Positions 17,631-25,831 of a stretch of DNA of 64,000 nucleotides are shown piece after piece (the stretch's first letter is position 1; the number at the start of each line of letters is the position of its first letter). Source of the DNA: Opitutia bacterium (GTDB taxonomy: Bacteria > Verrucomicrobiota > Verrucomicrobiia > Opitutales > Opitutaceae); the NCBI GenBank assembly GCA_947474365.1, contig CANJIU010000019.1, forward strand, positions 1 through 64,000, read 5' to 3'. Made by a program: the position numbers and the translations under genes. The notes beneath the pieces are model-generated. The model was not told the DNA's origin. It ran no database searches and saw nothing but the letters and a program-made list of their open reading frames with translations.

Positions 17631-19631
17631 ATGAATTTCATTCCGATGGTCATCCGCTTTTTCGCTGGTTTGGCGATGGCGGTGAGCATCGGCGGAACTC
17701 GCGCCGCGACCGACGCCCGGGCGACCGGGCGGTGGCAGCCGATCGATCTGCGTGAGAGCAAACTCGACGGGGAAATTGGCCGGCGCATCCGGCTCACGAC
17801 GGAAAATAATTTCAACGCGCTGGATCTCGAACGCGACTTCATCGCGCCGTTCCGGCAGCGGCGGACGCCGGAGGAAGTGGTGAAGCGATTTGGCGACAAC
17901 GCCGTCGAACTCGGCGAGAACCTGCACGCCGCGGTGTGGTTCGCCTCCCATTCGCCCTCGCCGGACGTGCGGGCCCGGAAGGACGCATTCATCCGCGAGA
18001 TCCTAGCGACGCAGTCCGCCAGCGGCTACATCGGGGTGTTTGTGGAAGAGCCGCGCGGGCGGCAGCTTTTCCGGAATTACTGCTTTGAAGACGCTTCGTT
18101 CATCGTGTTCGCACTGGCGGACAATTACCGGCTTTTCCGGGACGAGGCGTCGTTGCGCGCGGCGGTCAAGCTCGCGGATTTTATCATCGGCAGCTGGGAG
18201 AACCGGCCGGCCGAGGTGAAGTTCAGCCCGTTGGGCGGTTCGCGGGCATTTCTGGCGTTGTTCGAGGCGACCGGTGACCGGCGTTACCTGCGCTTTGGCG
18301 CCGACGCCGCGGGAGGGGGATTGTTTTTGTCGCCCCTGCCGTTGCGGGAATGGCAGCAGGAGATTTATCAAACACGTCCGCTGGATTATGAAAATTCCCG
18401 CGCACTCACGCGCGTGCTGCCGCGCGGGCTTTATCCGGAATCGACATCCTACACCTACCCGGCCGATCGCGTACACATGTATTCGCTCCTTGAGCGGGCG
18501 GTGGCGCAGCTGCGGCTCGATGCGGTGGAGCCTGCTCCGCGGCTGTGGCAGATGTCGGCGCGTATCCTGGCGGGCGTGACCGACTCCCGGCGCGCCGCCA
18601 TGGCCGTGACGGGTGCGACCGGCTGGCACGAAGGCTGGAACGAGGATCACGACGGACGCGGGCCGCTCGGTGAAACCTGCGCGAATGTGACGCTCTTTTG
18701 GTTCATGGAGGAGTGGTTGCGGGCGCGGCACGATCTGCGCTTTGGCGACGTCATGGAGCGAGTGCTCTACAATGCCGTGTTTGGTGCGCAGGAGCCGGAA
18801 GGTCGCCGCCTCCGTTATTTCACGCCCTTCTCCGGAGAGCGCCGCTATTTTGAGCTCGATACCTATTGTTGCCCCGGGAACTTCCGCCGGTGTCTGGCGC
18901 ACTTGCCGCGCTCGCTCTATTACACGGGGCCCGGTGAGTTGGTCGTAAATCTGTTCAACGCCTCGACCGTGGACGTCGACGTGCCCGCAGCGGCAAAGGT
19001 GCGGCTCGTGCAGCGCACGGATTATCCGTCGGACGGGAAAATCGAAATTGAAGTCACGCCGGACCGGACGGGCGAGTTTTCCATCATCGTGCGCGTGCCG
19101 CGTTGGTGTCCCGATCCGCGCTTGGCGGTGAACGGAGCGGTCGTGGCCGGACCGCGGTCGGAGGAATATTGCACGTTGCGCCGGACGTGGTCGGCCGGTG
19201 ATCGCATCGCGATCGAATTTCCTCTGTCGGCCCGCTGGGTGCGTGGCCTCGGCATGCAGACCCGTCGGGTGGCGCTGCTGCGCGGTCCGTTGGTCTTCGG
19301 ACTCAATCCGGCGCGGAACCCGGCGCTGGCCGGACTGAATTTGCGTGAGGTGACCGTCGACGTTGCCTCGCCCGGCTCGTTTGCCGCCGACCACTCGGTG
19401 CGCCCGAGTGGAGTGAAGTTTTCCACGAAGGGTTGGAAGCCCGGGTCGGCGCTGACTGGCCCGCCGGACGTGGAACTCTGCTTTACCGAGTATACGGATC
19501 CGGGTGTCGCGGAAATTTATTTCCGGCCCTCGAAAACGGCGCCGACGGTCGAGGACGAGTTGCTGCGGCCAGGCCAGGGATTGCTGCCGGAAACTCTGCG
19601 CTTCACGAACGAGGAGCAGACGGTGCCGTGA
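17631..19631 (+). CDS. GH127-type beta-L-arabinofuranosidase (DUF1680 family), secreted
   Basis: The 666-residue product starts at ATG 17631 (a TTG 12 bp upstream is less likely) with signal peptide MNFIPMVIRFFAGLAMAV...GGTRA. The (alpha/alpha)6 barrel shows 'FNALDLERDFIAPFRQR' near the start, 'GYIGVFVEE' and 'TGATGWHEGWNEDHDGRGP'. Glu348 and Cys350 (GETC) and Cys413-Cys414 (TYCCPGN) match the zinc-ligand and nucleophile-cysteine set known from Bifidobacterium HypBA1 (Glu338, Cys340, Cys417, Cys418). That supports a functional cysteine-dependent arabinofuranosidase. C-terminal beta domains follow. It sits in tandem with the TBDR upstream and is convergent with the TBDR gene at 19650. Confidence 0.87.
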   Translation: MNFIPMVIRFFAGLAMAVSIGGTRAATDARATGRWQPIDLRESKLDGEIGRRIRLTTENNFNALDLERDFIAPFRQRRTPEEVVKRFGDNAVELGENLHAAVWFASHSPSPDVRARKDAFIREILATQSASGYIGVFVEEPRGRQLFRNYCFEDASFIVFALADNYRLFRDEASLRAAVKLADFIIGSWENRPAEVKFSPLGGSRAFLALFEATGDRRYLRFGADAAGGGLFLSPLPLREWQQEIYQTRPLDYENSRALTRVLPRGLYPESTSYTYPADRVHMYSLLERAVAQLRLDAVEPAPRLWQMSARILAGVTDSRRAAMAVTGATGWHEGWNEDHDGRGPLGETCANVTLFWFMEEWLRARHDLRFGDVMERVLYNAVFGAQEPEGRRLRYFTPFSGERRYFELDTYCCPGNFRRCLAHLPRSLYYTGPGELVVNLFNASTVDVDVPAAAKVRLVQRTDYPSDGKIEIEVTPDRTGEFSIIVRVPRWCPDPRLAVNGAVVAGPRSEEYCTLRRTWSAGDRIAIEFPLSARWVRGLGMQTRRVALLRGPLVFGLNPARNPALAGLNLREVTVDVASPGSFAADHSVRPSGVKFSTKGWKPGSALTGPPDVELCFTEYTDPGVAEIYFRPSKTAPTVEDELLRPGQGLLPETLRFTNEEQTVP

Positions 19632-19649
19632 CGAATTGATTGCGCCCGC

Positions 19650-22538
19650 TCAGAAATCCACGCCGGCCGTCACCCGGTAGCTGCGGGGTTCGTTGAGGTA
19701 GACGCGGAGGACGCCGTTTTCCTGGGTGTTGCGCCGGCCGACGCCAACCAGGTACGAGTTGAAGGCATTGCGGACGTTGAGCTGGAGGTTCACCGGCAGC
19801 TTGGTGTGTGGCACGATGAAGCGGTGACCGACAAACCAGTCGGCAAAAATGGTCGGCGTGCCCCAGAGCGGGCGGCCGTCGAGGGAGGAATATTTCGTGA
19901 GATTTCTGCTTTGGTAGCGAACCGCACCGCCGACAAACGCGCCCTTGATTCTGCCCTCACTGAACTTGTAGCGGGTGGTGAGGTTGGCCTTGTAGGGACG
20001 GGTGCCAAAGGGGTTGTTCTGCAGATCGGCCATGTCGGAGAGACTTTGGTACGCGATCCCGAGTTCGCGATCGATCGTCGCGAGCAGGGTGGCGTTGCCC
20101 GCGGCGAGTCGCTTCCAGTCCGGGATGTGCTGGTCAAAATAGGTGTAGACCTCGTTGAAGAAATTCTCCCGCTGGCGCTTTGAGTACGAGACACCGAGGC
20201 GCAGGGTCAGGTTCTTCGTGGGATTGGCGACGAGTTCGCCTTCCCAACCGGTCGTGCGCGCATCGATGATGCCGGCATTGAAGAAGACGACCTGGTCGTC
20301 GTACTGGGCGGGGGTGATCCGGCCGGCGCTGAGCAGGGCATTATAGATATTGACGATATTCGTGCCGCCGAGGCTGGAACTCGTCGCGACCGAAAGCCCA
20401 TCGGGGATGATTGCAGCGTCCTTCGTCTGGAGCGTGAGGTAGCGCGAGAACCGGAAGAAATAGCGGTCGTCGCCGAGCAGGTCGATCATCACGCCGTAGT
20501 CGTAGCCGACTCCTTCGGTGGGCGGCGGAGTCTTGCCCGTCGGGAGCACGGTGCGGTCGAGCTTCGGCGTACCGTTGTTGCGCGAGTAGTTGTAAAACAG
20601 CGACACCCGGGGCAGCACGTGGGCGACGGCGCCGGTGGTGAACGTGGTGGGTTTGTACTTGTTGACCTCGCTCGTGCCGTCGAAGTCCCACTCGTTGAGT
20701 ACGACCTTGCCGGAGGTGAAGCGCGGGTCGTTGCGGTCCGTAACGCGGCCCTGGTTGGCCGAATCGAAGGTGATCGAGTCGATGCGGTAGCCGAGCGTGG
20801 TGACGATGCGGTCTTTCCAGAAGAAACTTTGCGAGGCCAGCATCACCGCACGGTCATCCTGCACGGTGTGGGTGTTGGATTTCTGACGGGTGACGTAGGT
20901 CGAGTGGATCGGGGCGTTGGCGACGCTGAAGACAGGCGTGGGCGAGGTGGGGTTGCCCGCGTAATAGGTGCTGAAATCGCCCTCGGTGACATAGCGGCGG
21001 CGGAAGAGGGCGTTGCCGGCGGCCTCGGGGGTGCCGACGTTGACGGGGGCGATGTTGTTGGCATCGACGACGATTTCGTTCATCCAGCGGCGGAGACGAT
21101 CCTGCTGGGCGCGCTCGACCAATCCGGCGATGCGATGGCGCCCGAACCAGCGGCCGGCGTTGACTTCCCACGCGGCGCTGAGGCGCAGGACTTCGTTTTG
21201 ATCGCGGAAGGGGTCCTTCGTCCACTGGTCCTCCAGATAGATCTGGCGGACGTGCGAATTGGCGACGATCGCGAGGTTGGAATCGGGGATCGTGATGTTG
21301 GGGTCGCCGGTGAGGAAGACGTTGGGGTTGGCGTTGCCGTTGGTGAGGATGCGATTCTTGTTAAAGAAATACGCCGCCTCGATCGTGATGGCCTTGGTCA
21401 CGCGCTGCTCCACCTCGAAGGAGGCGTCGTAGAAATTCTGCCGGCGGAGCCCGCCCGGGCCGGTGAGATTGAAGGCGTAGCCCATCAGCGTCGGCGACAC
21501 GAGGGTGTTGCTCGGGGCGCGGGCGCTGAAGAATTCGTTGCGCAGGTTAAACACCCGGTTGTCCTGCTCGAAAAACGTGTAGCGCTGCGTTGCGCCGAGG
21601 GAAGTGATGAGACCGGCGACGGCGGGGCCCTCGGTCACGGGACGATTGGCGGCGAGCCAGGATGTGACGGAGTCGGTGGCGTTCCACGGCACCGTGACGG
21701 AGTTGACTGCATTGCCGGCGCCGTAGGACGCACGGACGATGGTCTTGGCAAACGGCTGGTAGGTGACCGCGCCGGCGATGCGGCGCTGGTCGTTGACGGT
21801 CCATTTGCGCCAACCGTCGGCCTCCTGGTAGAGGCCGAGGAGACGGACGCCGAGTCGCTTGGGCAAGAGGGCGAGGTTGTGGTAGACCTCGTACCGATGA
21901 TAGTTCCACGAACCCTGCATCGTCTTGAGCGAGGTGCGGGTGCGGTTCAGTTGTGCGCGTTTGCCCCCGAGGGCGACCGTGCCACCCGGGGCGCCGAGGC
22001 CGAAGAGGATGGAATTGGGGCCGCTGGCAAGTTCGGCGCGTTCGACGTTGAAGAGGTCGACGGGAATCGCCGATTGCACGTAGTTGACCGAGGAGGAGCC
22101 GGTGACGCCGCGGACGCGGAAGCGAAAATCGTTGCCGGTGGAGTCGCGGCCGGGCGGGTTGTTGAAGCCGTTGGTGGAGTCTTCGAACTCGCTCTCGACG
22201 TTCGTCGCGTAGCCGAGCATCTCCTGGAGATTCGTCGCCGCAATGTCGGAGAGAAATTCCGGCGTGAACGGCGACACGGCGGCTGGCGTATCCTTAAGGC
22301 GGGAGTTGAGACGGGAGCCGCTGGTGGTGTTGCCCGCCTGATAACCGACGTCATCCGCCGCGCGAACCTCGAAGGGCGAAAGCTCGATCGGGCTCGCGTT
22401 GTCCGTCGGCACGGCGGGTGCCCGGGAGGGAGAGAGCGATGGGGCGGTCTGGGCGGGCGCCGCGACCGGGACGGCCAGAAGGAGGGCTGGGACGGCAAGT
22501 TGTCGGCAGGCGGTGCGAAGTCGGGATACGAGAGTCAT
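19650..22538 (-). CDS. TonB-dependent receptor (fourth complete receptor)
   Basis: The 962-residue receptor starts at ATG 22538 with a signal peptide (AVPVAAPAQ). A proline/serine linker and IELSPFEVRAADDVGYQAGNT in parts follow. The plug has 'DTPAAVSPFTPEFLSDIAATN', FRFRVRGVTGSS and 'NVERAELASGPNSILFGLGAPGG' in parts. The barrel ends SYRVTAGVDF. It is less similar to the paralogous pair at 2830/8587 than they are to each other. It lies alone on the minus strand between GH127 (convergent) and the nuo operon (divergent). The ligand is unknown. Confidence 0.92.
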   Translation of the reverse strand: MTLVSRLRTACRQLAVPALLLAVPVAAPAQTAPSLSPSRAPAVPTDNASPIELSPFEVRAADDVGYQAGNTTSGSRLNSRLKDTPAAVSPFTPEFLSDIAATNLQEMLGYATNVESEFEDSTNGFNNPPGRDSTGNDFRFRVRGVTGSSSVNYVQSAIPVDLFNVERAELASGPNSILFGLGAPGGTVALGGKRAQLNRTRTSLKTMQGSWNYHRYEVYHNLALLPKRLGVRLLGLYQEADGWRKWTVNDQRRIAGAVTYQPFAKTIVRASYGAGNAVNSVTVPWNATDSVTSWLAANRPVTEGPAVAGLITSLGATQRYTFFEQDNRVFNLRNEFFSARAPSNTLVSPTLMGYAFNLTGPGGLRRQNFYDASFEVEQRVTKAITIEAAYFFNKNRILTNGNANPNVFLTGDPNITIPDSNLAIVANSHVRQIYLEDQWTKDPFRDQNEVLRLSAAWEVNAGRWFGRHRIAGLVERAQQDRLRRWMNEIVVDANNIAPVNVGTPEAAGNALFRRRYVTEGDFSTYYAGNPTSPTPVFSVANAPIHSTYVTRQKSNTHTVQDDRAVMLASQSFFWKDRIVTTLGYRIDSITFDSANQGRVTDRNDPRFTSGKVVLNEWDFDGTSEVNKYKPTTFTTGAVAHVLPRVSLFYNYSRNNGTPKLDRTVLPTGKTPPPTEGVGYDYGVMIDLLGDDRYFFRFSRYLTLQTKDAAIIPDGLSVATSSSLGGTNIVNIYNALLSAGRITPAQYDDQVVFFNAGIIDARTTGWEGELVANPTKNLTLRLGVSYSKRQRENFFNEVYTYFDQHIPDWKRLAAGNATLLATIDRELGIAYQSLSDMADLQNNPFGTRPYKANLTTRYKFSEGRIKGAFVGGAVRYQSRNLTKYSSLDGRPLWGTPTIFADWFVGHRFIVPHTKLPVNLQLNVRNAFNSYLVGVGRRNTQENGVLRVYLNEPRSYRVTAGVDF

Positions 22539-22851
22539 CGGTTTGGAGGACGAGGGCGGCGGGGTGGGCCTGGGGAGGGCCGGCGGCGGTTAGGTCGGGA
22601 GACCGCCCGATTTGGAGACGCTGGGCGGCTTAAACAACCTCGAATTCACCGGATACCGCGTTTCGAACGTCACTTTGGAGGATAAAAAACGGACGATCGG
22701 CCCTTGGAGGCAGTTTCAAGGAATACTGTCACCCGGCGCGGCGCCTGCTACTAAGCCGGGAGCCGTTGGGAGATTTTGGAAAAGCGACTTGCGCGACGCA
22801 CCGGCGCAGCCAACCCTGCGGAGGTTTTTCATTTCACACCACACCGCATCC
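22539..22851. other. 313-bp divergent intergenic region, TBDR / nuo operon
   Basis: The region must hold the nuo operon promoter and the TBDR promoter. Visible structure is limited: inverted repeats GGTC-GGGA-GACC near 22592 and CCCGGC-N17-GCCGGG (22732-22760), and GGAGG at 22820-22824. No promoter with good -35 and -10 hexamers is recognised. No NuoA-like reading frame is present: none has three hydrophobic helices or the acidic motif of that subunit. Confidence 0.55.
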
Positions 22852-23361
22852 ATGGTCTCCGCGAACACTGATCTCGGCTACAACAGCAAGATTGAAGGCG
22901 GCGTGATCGTGTCCCGCGCCGACGCCGCGATTAACTGGATTCGGACCAACTCGATGTGGCCGATGCCCATGGGGTTGGCCTGTTGCGCGATCGAACTGAT
23001 GGCGGTGGGCGGAGCGCGTTTCGACATCGCGCGGTTTGGCGCCGAAGTGATGCGTTTTTCCCCCCGCCAGTCCGATTGCATGATCGTGGCCGGCACCGTG
23101 ACCTACAAGATGGCGCCGCAGGTCCGCCGAATTTACGACCAGATGGCCGCGCCGAAGTGGGTCATCGCGATGGGCGCCTGCGCCAGTTCAGGTGGAATGT
23201 ACCGGAGTTATGCGACTCTGCAGGGGGTTGATCGCATCATCCCGGTCGATGTCTATGTAAGTGGGTGCCCTCCCCGGCCGGAAGCGTTGCTCGACGCTTT
23301 GATGAAACTGCAGGACAAGGTGCGACGCGAGCCGGCGACGAGCCGTCTGATGTCGGCTTGA
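22852..23361 (+). CDS. nuoB: NADH-quinone oxidoreductase subunit B
   Basis: This 169-residue subunit of the complex I Q-module binds cluster N2. The adjacent cysteines in '[11 protein letters not shown]' (~44), then '[14 protein letters not shown]' and [10 protein letters not shown] with SGCPPRPEA provide the ligands and fold signature. The ATG at 22852 gives the usual length. The only good SD (GGAGG, 22820-22824) is 27 nt upstream, but 6 nt before an in-frame ATT at 22831, so a non-canonical start is conceivable. It is the first gene of the nuo cluster; nuoA, which normally precedes nuoB, is absent here. Confidence 0.95.
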   Translation: MVSANTDLGYNSKIEGGVIVSRADAAINWIRTNSMWPMPMGLACCAIELMAVGGARFDIARFGAEVMRFSPRQSDCMIVAGTVTYKMAPQVRRIYDQMAAPKWVIAMGACASSGGMYRSYATLQGVDRIIPVDVYVSGCPPRPEALLDALMKLQDKVRREPATSRLMSA

Positions 23362-23399
23362 ACCCAACGCCAATCGCGTTCCCTACCCGCATTCCACCG

Positions 23400-24050
23400 A
23401 TGTCCGCCGACGCTGTCACCGCGCTCAAAGCGAAAATCCCCCAGGCCACCGATCGTGCCTCGGCGGATCACCCCGCGGTGAACGTCCCGCTCGGCGAACT
23501 GGTTGGTGCGCTGAAGTATCTCCGGGACGAATTCGCCTTCGATCTTCTGATGGACGTGACGGCGATCGACTGGGCCGAGGGTGCTTCGCCGCGGTTTACG
23601 GTCGTTTATCACCTCCTGTCGACGACACGGACGGGAAGCTACATCCGGGTGGCGGCGAATTGTGCCGGCCCTGACGCGGAGCCGACGGCGCCGAGCGTGG
23701 TCAGCCTCTGGCCGGGCGCCAACTGGCACGAACGCGAGTGTTTCGACATGTTTGGGATCAAGTTCGAGGGGCATCCCGACCTCCGGCGCATCTTGATGTG
23801 GGACGGCTATCCTTATCATCCGTTGCGCAAGGAATTCCCGCTGGCGGGCATCGAGACGGATCTTCCGGTCGCGGACATAGAGGCCGAAACGGGCACGCGG
23901 GTGATTGCCGCGCCGATGGCGGGCGGGCCGTTCGTGGCCTCGCCGGGTGAGGTCAACCTCACGGAGGCCGAACCGCGGGCAAAAGACGAGAGCTGGAGCG
24001 ATCGCCGCCCGCAGCCCGGACAGACCGAATTGCGGCAGAAGAAGGACTGA
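23400..24050 (+). CDS. nuoC: NADH-quinone oxidoreductase subunit C
   Basis: The 216-residue 30-kDa-type subunit of the complex I peripheral arm starts at ATG 23400. The signature 'ANWHERECFDMFGIKFEGHPDLRRIL' (in parts, ~105-130) and 'WDGYPYHPLRKEFPL' are characteristic. A C-terminal tail of ~50 residues is hydrophilic and rich in charged residues. It is a separate gene from nuoD, unlike the fused NuoCD of E. coli. The gap to nuoB is 38 bp and to nuoD 8 bp. Confidence 0.94.
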   Translation: MSADAVTALKAKIPQATDRASADHPAVNVPLGELVGALKYLRDEFAFDLLMDVTAIDWAEGASPRFTVVYHLLSTTRTGSYIRVAANCAGPDAEPTAPSVVSLWPGANWHERECFDMFGIKFEGHPDLRRILMWDGYPYHPLRKEFPLAGIETDLPVADIEAETGTRVIAAPMAGGPFVASPGEVNLTEAEPRAKDESWSDRRPQPGQTELRQKKD

Positions 24051-24058
24051 ACCTGACG

Positions 24059-25303
24059 ATGGCCACCGATTTTACCTTTCCTGACAGTGCCGCGAAATCC
24101 GCCGCCGCCGCGGCGTCCGTGCCGGCCGAATTCGAGACGGAGAAGATGTCGCTTTCGATGGGGCCGTCGCATCCGTCGACGCACGGCGTGCTCCGGCTGC
24201 AGATGGAACTCGACGGAGAGATCCTCACGAAGGCGGATCCGGTGTTGGGATACCTGCACCGTGGCGATGAGAAGATCGCCGAGAACATGACCTACAACCA
24301 GTTCGTGCCCTACACGGACCGGTTGGATTATTTGGCGCCGCTGGCAAACAACATGGCCTACGCCATCGCGGTCGAGCGCTTGGCGAAACTGGAGGTGCCG
24401 GCCCGCTGCCAGGCGATCCGGGTGATCACAGCGGAGATGGCGCGCATCTCGTCGCACATGATGGGCCTTGGCGCCTTCGCCCTCGATGTCGGGGCCTGGA
24501 GCGTGCTGCTCTACTCGCTCGAGGAGCGGGAAAAACTCTACAAGCTTTTCGAGGAACTCACCGGGGCGCGTTTCACCACCAGTTACACGCGTATCGGCGG
24601 AGTGACGCGCGACGTGCCGGAAGGCTGGCTTGGCCGGGTGGGGGCGTTTTGCGACCAATTCCTGCCGATTCTGGAGGAGACGCTGACGCTGCTGACGCGA
24701 AACAAGATTTTCATGGATCGCACCGTCGGCATCGGCGTGATCCCGAAGGAACTCGCACTCGCGTACGGCCTTACCGGGCCGAATCTGCGCGGCAGCGGCG
24801 TCGGGCTCGATTTGCGGAAAGACAAGCCCTACTCGGGCTACGAAAACTATGAGTTCGACGTGCCGGTGGGCACGAAAGGTGACTGTTACGACCGCTACCT
24901 CGTCCGCGGTGAGGAGATGCGCCAGTCGGTGCGGATCATCCGTCAGGTCATCGCGAAATTTCCGGACGGCCCGTGGTATGCGACGGACGCGAAACGCATC
25001 TTTGCGCCGCCGAAGGACAAGATCCTGAGTTCGATGGAGGAGCTGATTCAGAATTTCATGATCGTGACCGAAGGTCCGCAGATTCCGCCGGGCGAAGTGT
25101 ACTTCGAGGCGGAAAACCCGAAGGGTATCCTCGGCTTCTACATCGTGAGCAAGGGCGGCGGCGTCCCGTATCGCCTGAAGATCAGGTCCCCCTCGTTCTG
25201 CAATCTCTCCATTCTCCCGAAAATCTGCGTCGGCTGCCTGATTTCCGACGTCGTCTCGATCCTCGGCTCGCTCGATTTCGTGATGGGGGAGTGCGACCGC
25301 TGA
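24059..25303 (+). CDS. nuoD: NADH-quinone oxidoreductase subunit D
   Basis: The 414-residue 49-kDa-type subunit forms the quinone pocket with NuoB. Motifs seen are 'MSLSMGPSHPSTHGVLRL' (~30, with the quinone-pocket histidine), 'GYLHRGDEKIAEN' and the C-terminal 'KICVGCLISDVVSILGSLDFVMGECDR' in parts. Residues 1-28 form an Ala-rich leader before the conserved start of the fold. The stop TGA overlaps the ATG of nuoE (TGATG, 25301-25305), indicating translational coupling. Confidence 0.95.
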   Translation: MATDFTFPDSAAKSAAAAASVPAEFETEKMSLSMGPSHPSTHGVLRLQMELDGEILTKADPVLGYLHRGDEKIAENMTYNQFVPYTDRLDYLAPLANNMAYAIAVERLAKLEVPARCQAIRVITAEMARISSHMMGLGAFALDVGAWSVLLYSLEEREKLYKLFEELTGARFTTSYTRIGGVTRDVPEGWLGRVGAFCDQFLPILEETLTLLTRNKIFMDRTVGIGVIPKELALAYGLTGPNLRGSGVGLDLRKDKPYSGYENYEFDVPVGTKGDCYDRYLVRGEEMRQSVRIIRQVIAKFPDGPWYATDAKRIFAPPKDKILSSMEELIQNFMIVTEGPQIPPGEVYFEAENPKGILGFYIVSKGGGVPYRLKIRSPSFCNLSILPKICVGCLISDVVSILGSLDFVMGECDR

Positions 25304-25815
25304 TGTCTTCCCCGATTTCCAGTCCGATGAACCTCAAACCCGAAACGCTGCGCCGCATCGAGGAGGTCATCCCGCATTATCCGGTGAAACGGAGTGCGAC
25401 GCTGCCCTTGTTGCACCTGATACAGGAGGATGTGGGCTTCATCTCGCAGGCGGCGATCGAATGGGTGGCGGCGAAACTCGAGTTGCAGCCGATCAACGTC
25501 TACGAGGTCGTGACGTTTTATCCGATGTTCCGGCAGAAGCCGATCGGGCGCCGGCACATCAAGGTCTGCCGCACTCTCTCGTGCGCGCTGATGGGTGGCT
25601 ACAAGACCTGCGAGGCCTTCGAGAAGGAGTTCAACACCCACCGCGGCGAGATTTCGCCCGACGGCGAGGTCACGATTGAGTTCGTCGAGTGCCTCGCGAG
25701 CTGCGGCACGGCGCCGGTCGTGCTGATCGACGACGACCTGCACGAGAACGTTGACGGCGCGAAGGCTAAGAAACTCAGCGACCAGATCAAGGCCGAGGCG
25801 GCGAAGCGTCGCTGA
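25303..25815 (+). CDS. nuoE: NADH-quinone oxidoreductase subunit E
   Basis: The 170-residue thioredoxin-like [2Fe-2S] subunit (cluster N1a) of the NADH-oxidising module starts at 25303, overlapping nuoD; MNLKP at 25327 is an alternative. Ligands are seen in 'KVCRTLSCALMGG' (C-x4-C) and 'VECLASCGTAPV' (C-x3-C). The helical N-terminal domain shows 'GFISQAAIEWVAAKLEL' and 'VYEVVTFYPMF'. The C-terminus ends in a Lys/Ala-rich helix. The gap to nuoF is 16 bp and carries a GAGGAAAAAGAG ribosome-binding region. Confidence 0.95.
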   Translation: MSSPISSPMNLKPETLRRIEEVIPHYPVKRSATLPLLHLIQEDVGFISQAAIEWVAAKLELQPINVYEVVTFYPMFRQKPIGRRHIKVCRTLSCALMGGYKTCEAFEKEFNTHRGEISPDGEVTIEFVECLASCGTAPVVLIDDDLHENVDGAKAKKLSDQIKAEAAKRR

Positions 25816-25831
25816 GGAAAAAGAGCCACCC

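Noticed and set aside
20619..22685. 688-residue open frame antisense to the TBDR at 19650
   Set aside because: It is Gly/Val/Asp-rich with no recognisable domains and is fully explained by the codon bias of the receptor on the other strand.
22612..22851. N-terminal extension of nuoB, or a hidden nuoA
   Set aside because: The extension has no similarity to NuoB and no hydrophobic helices, so it is neither a NuoB extension nor NuoA.
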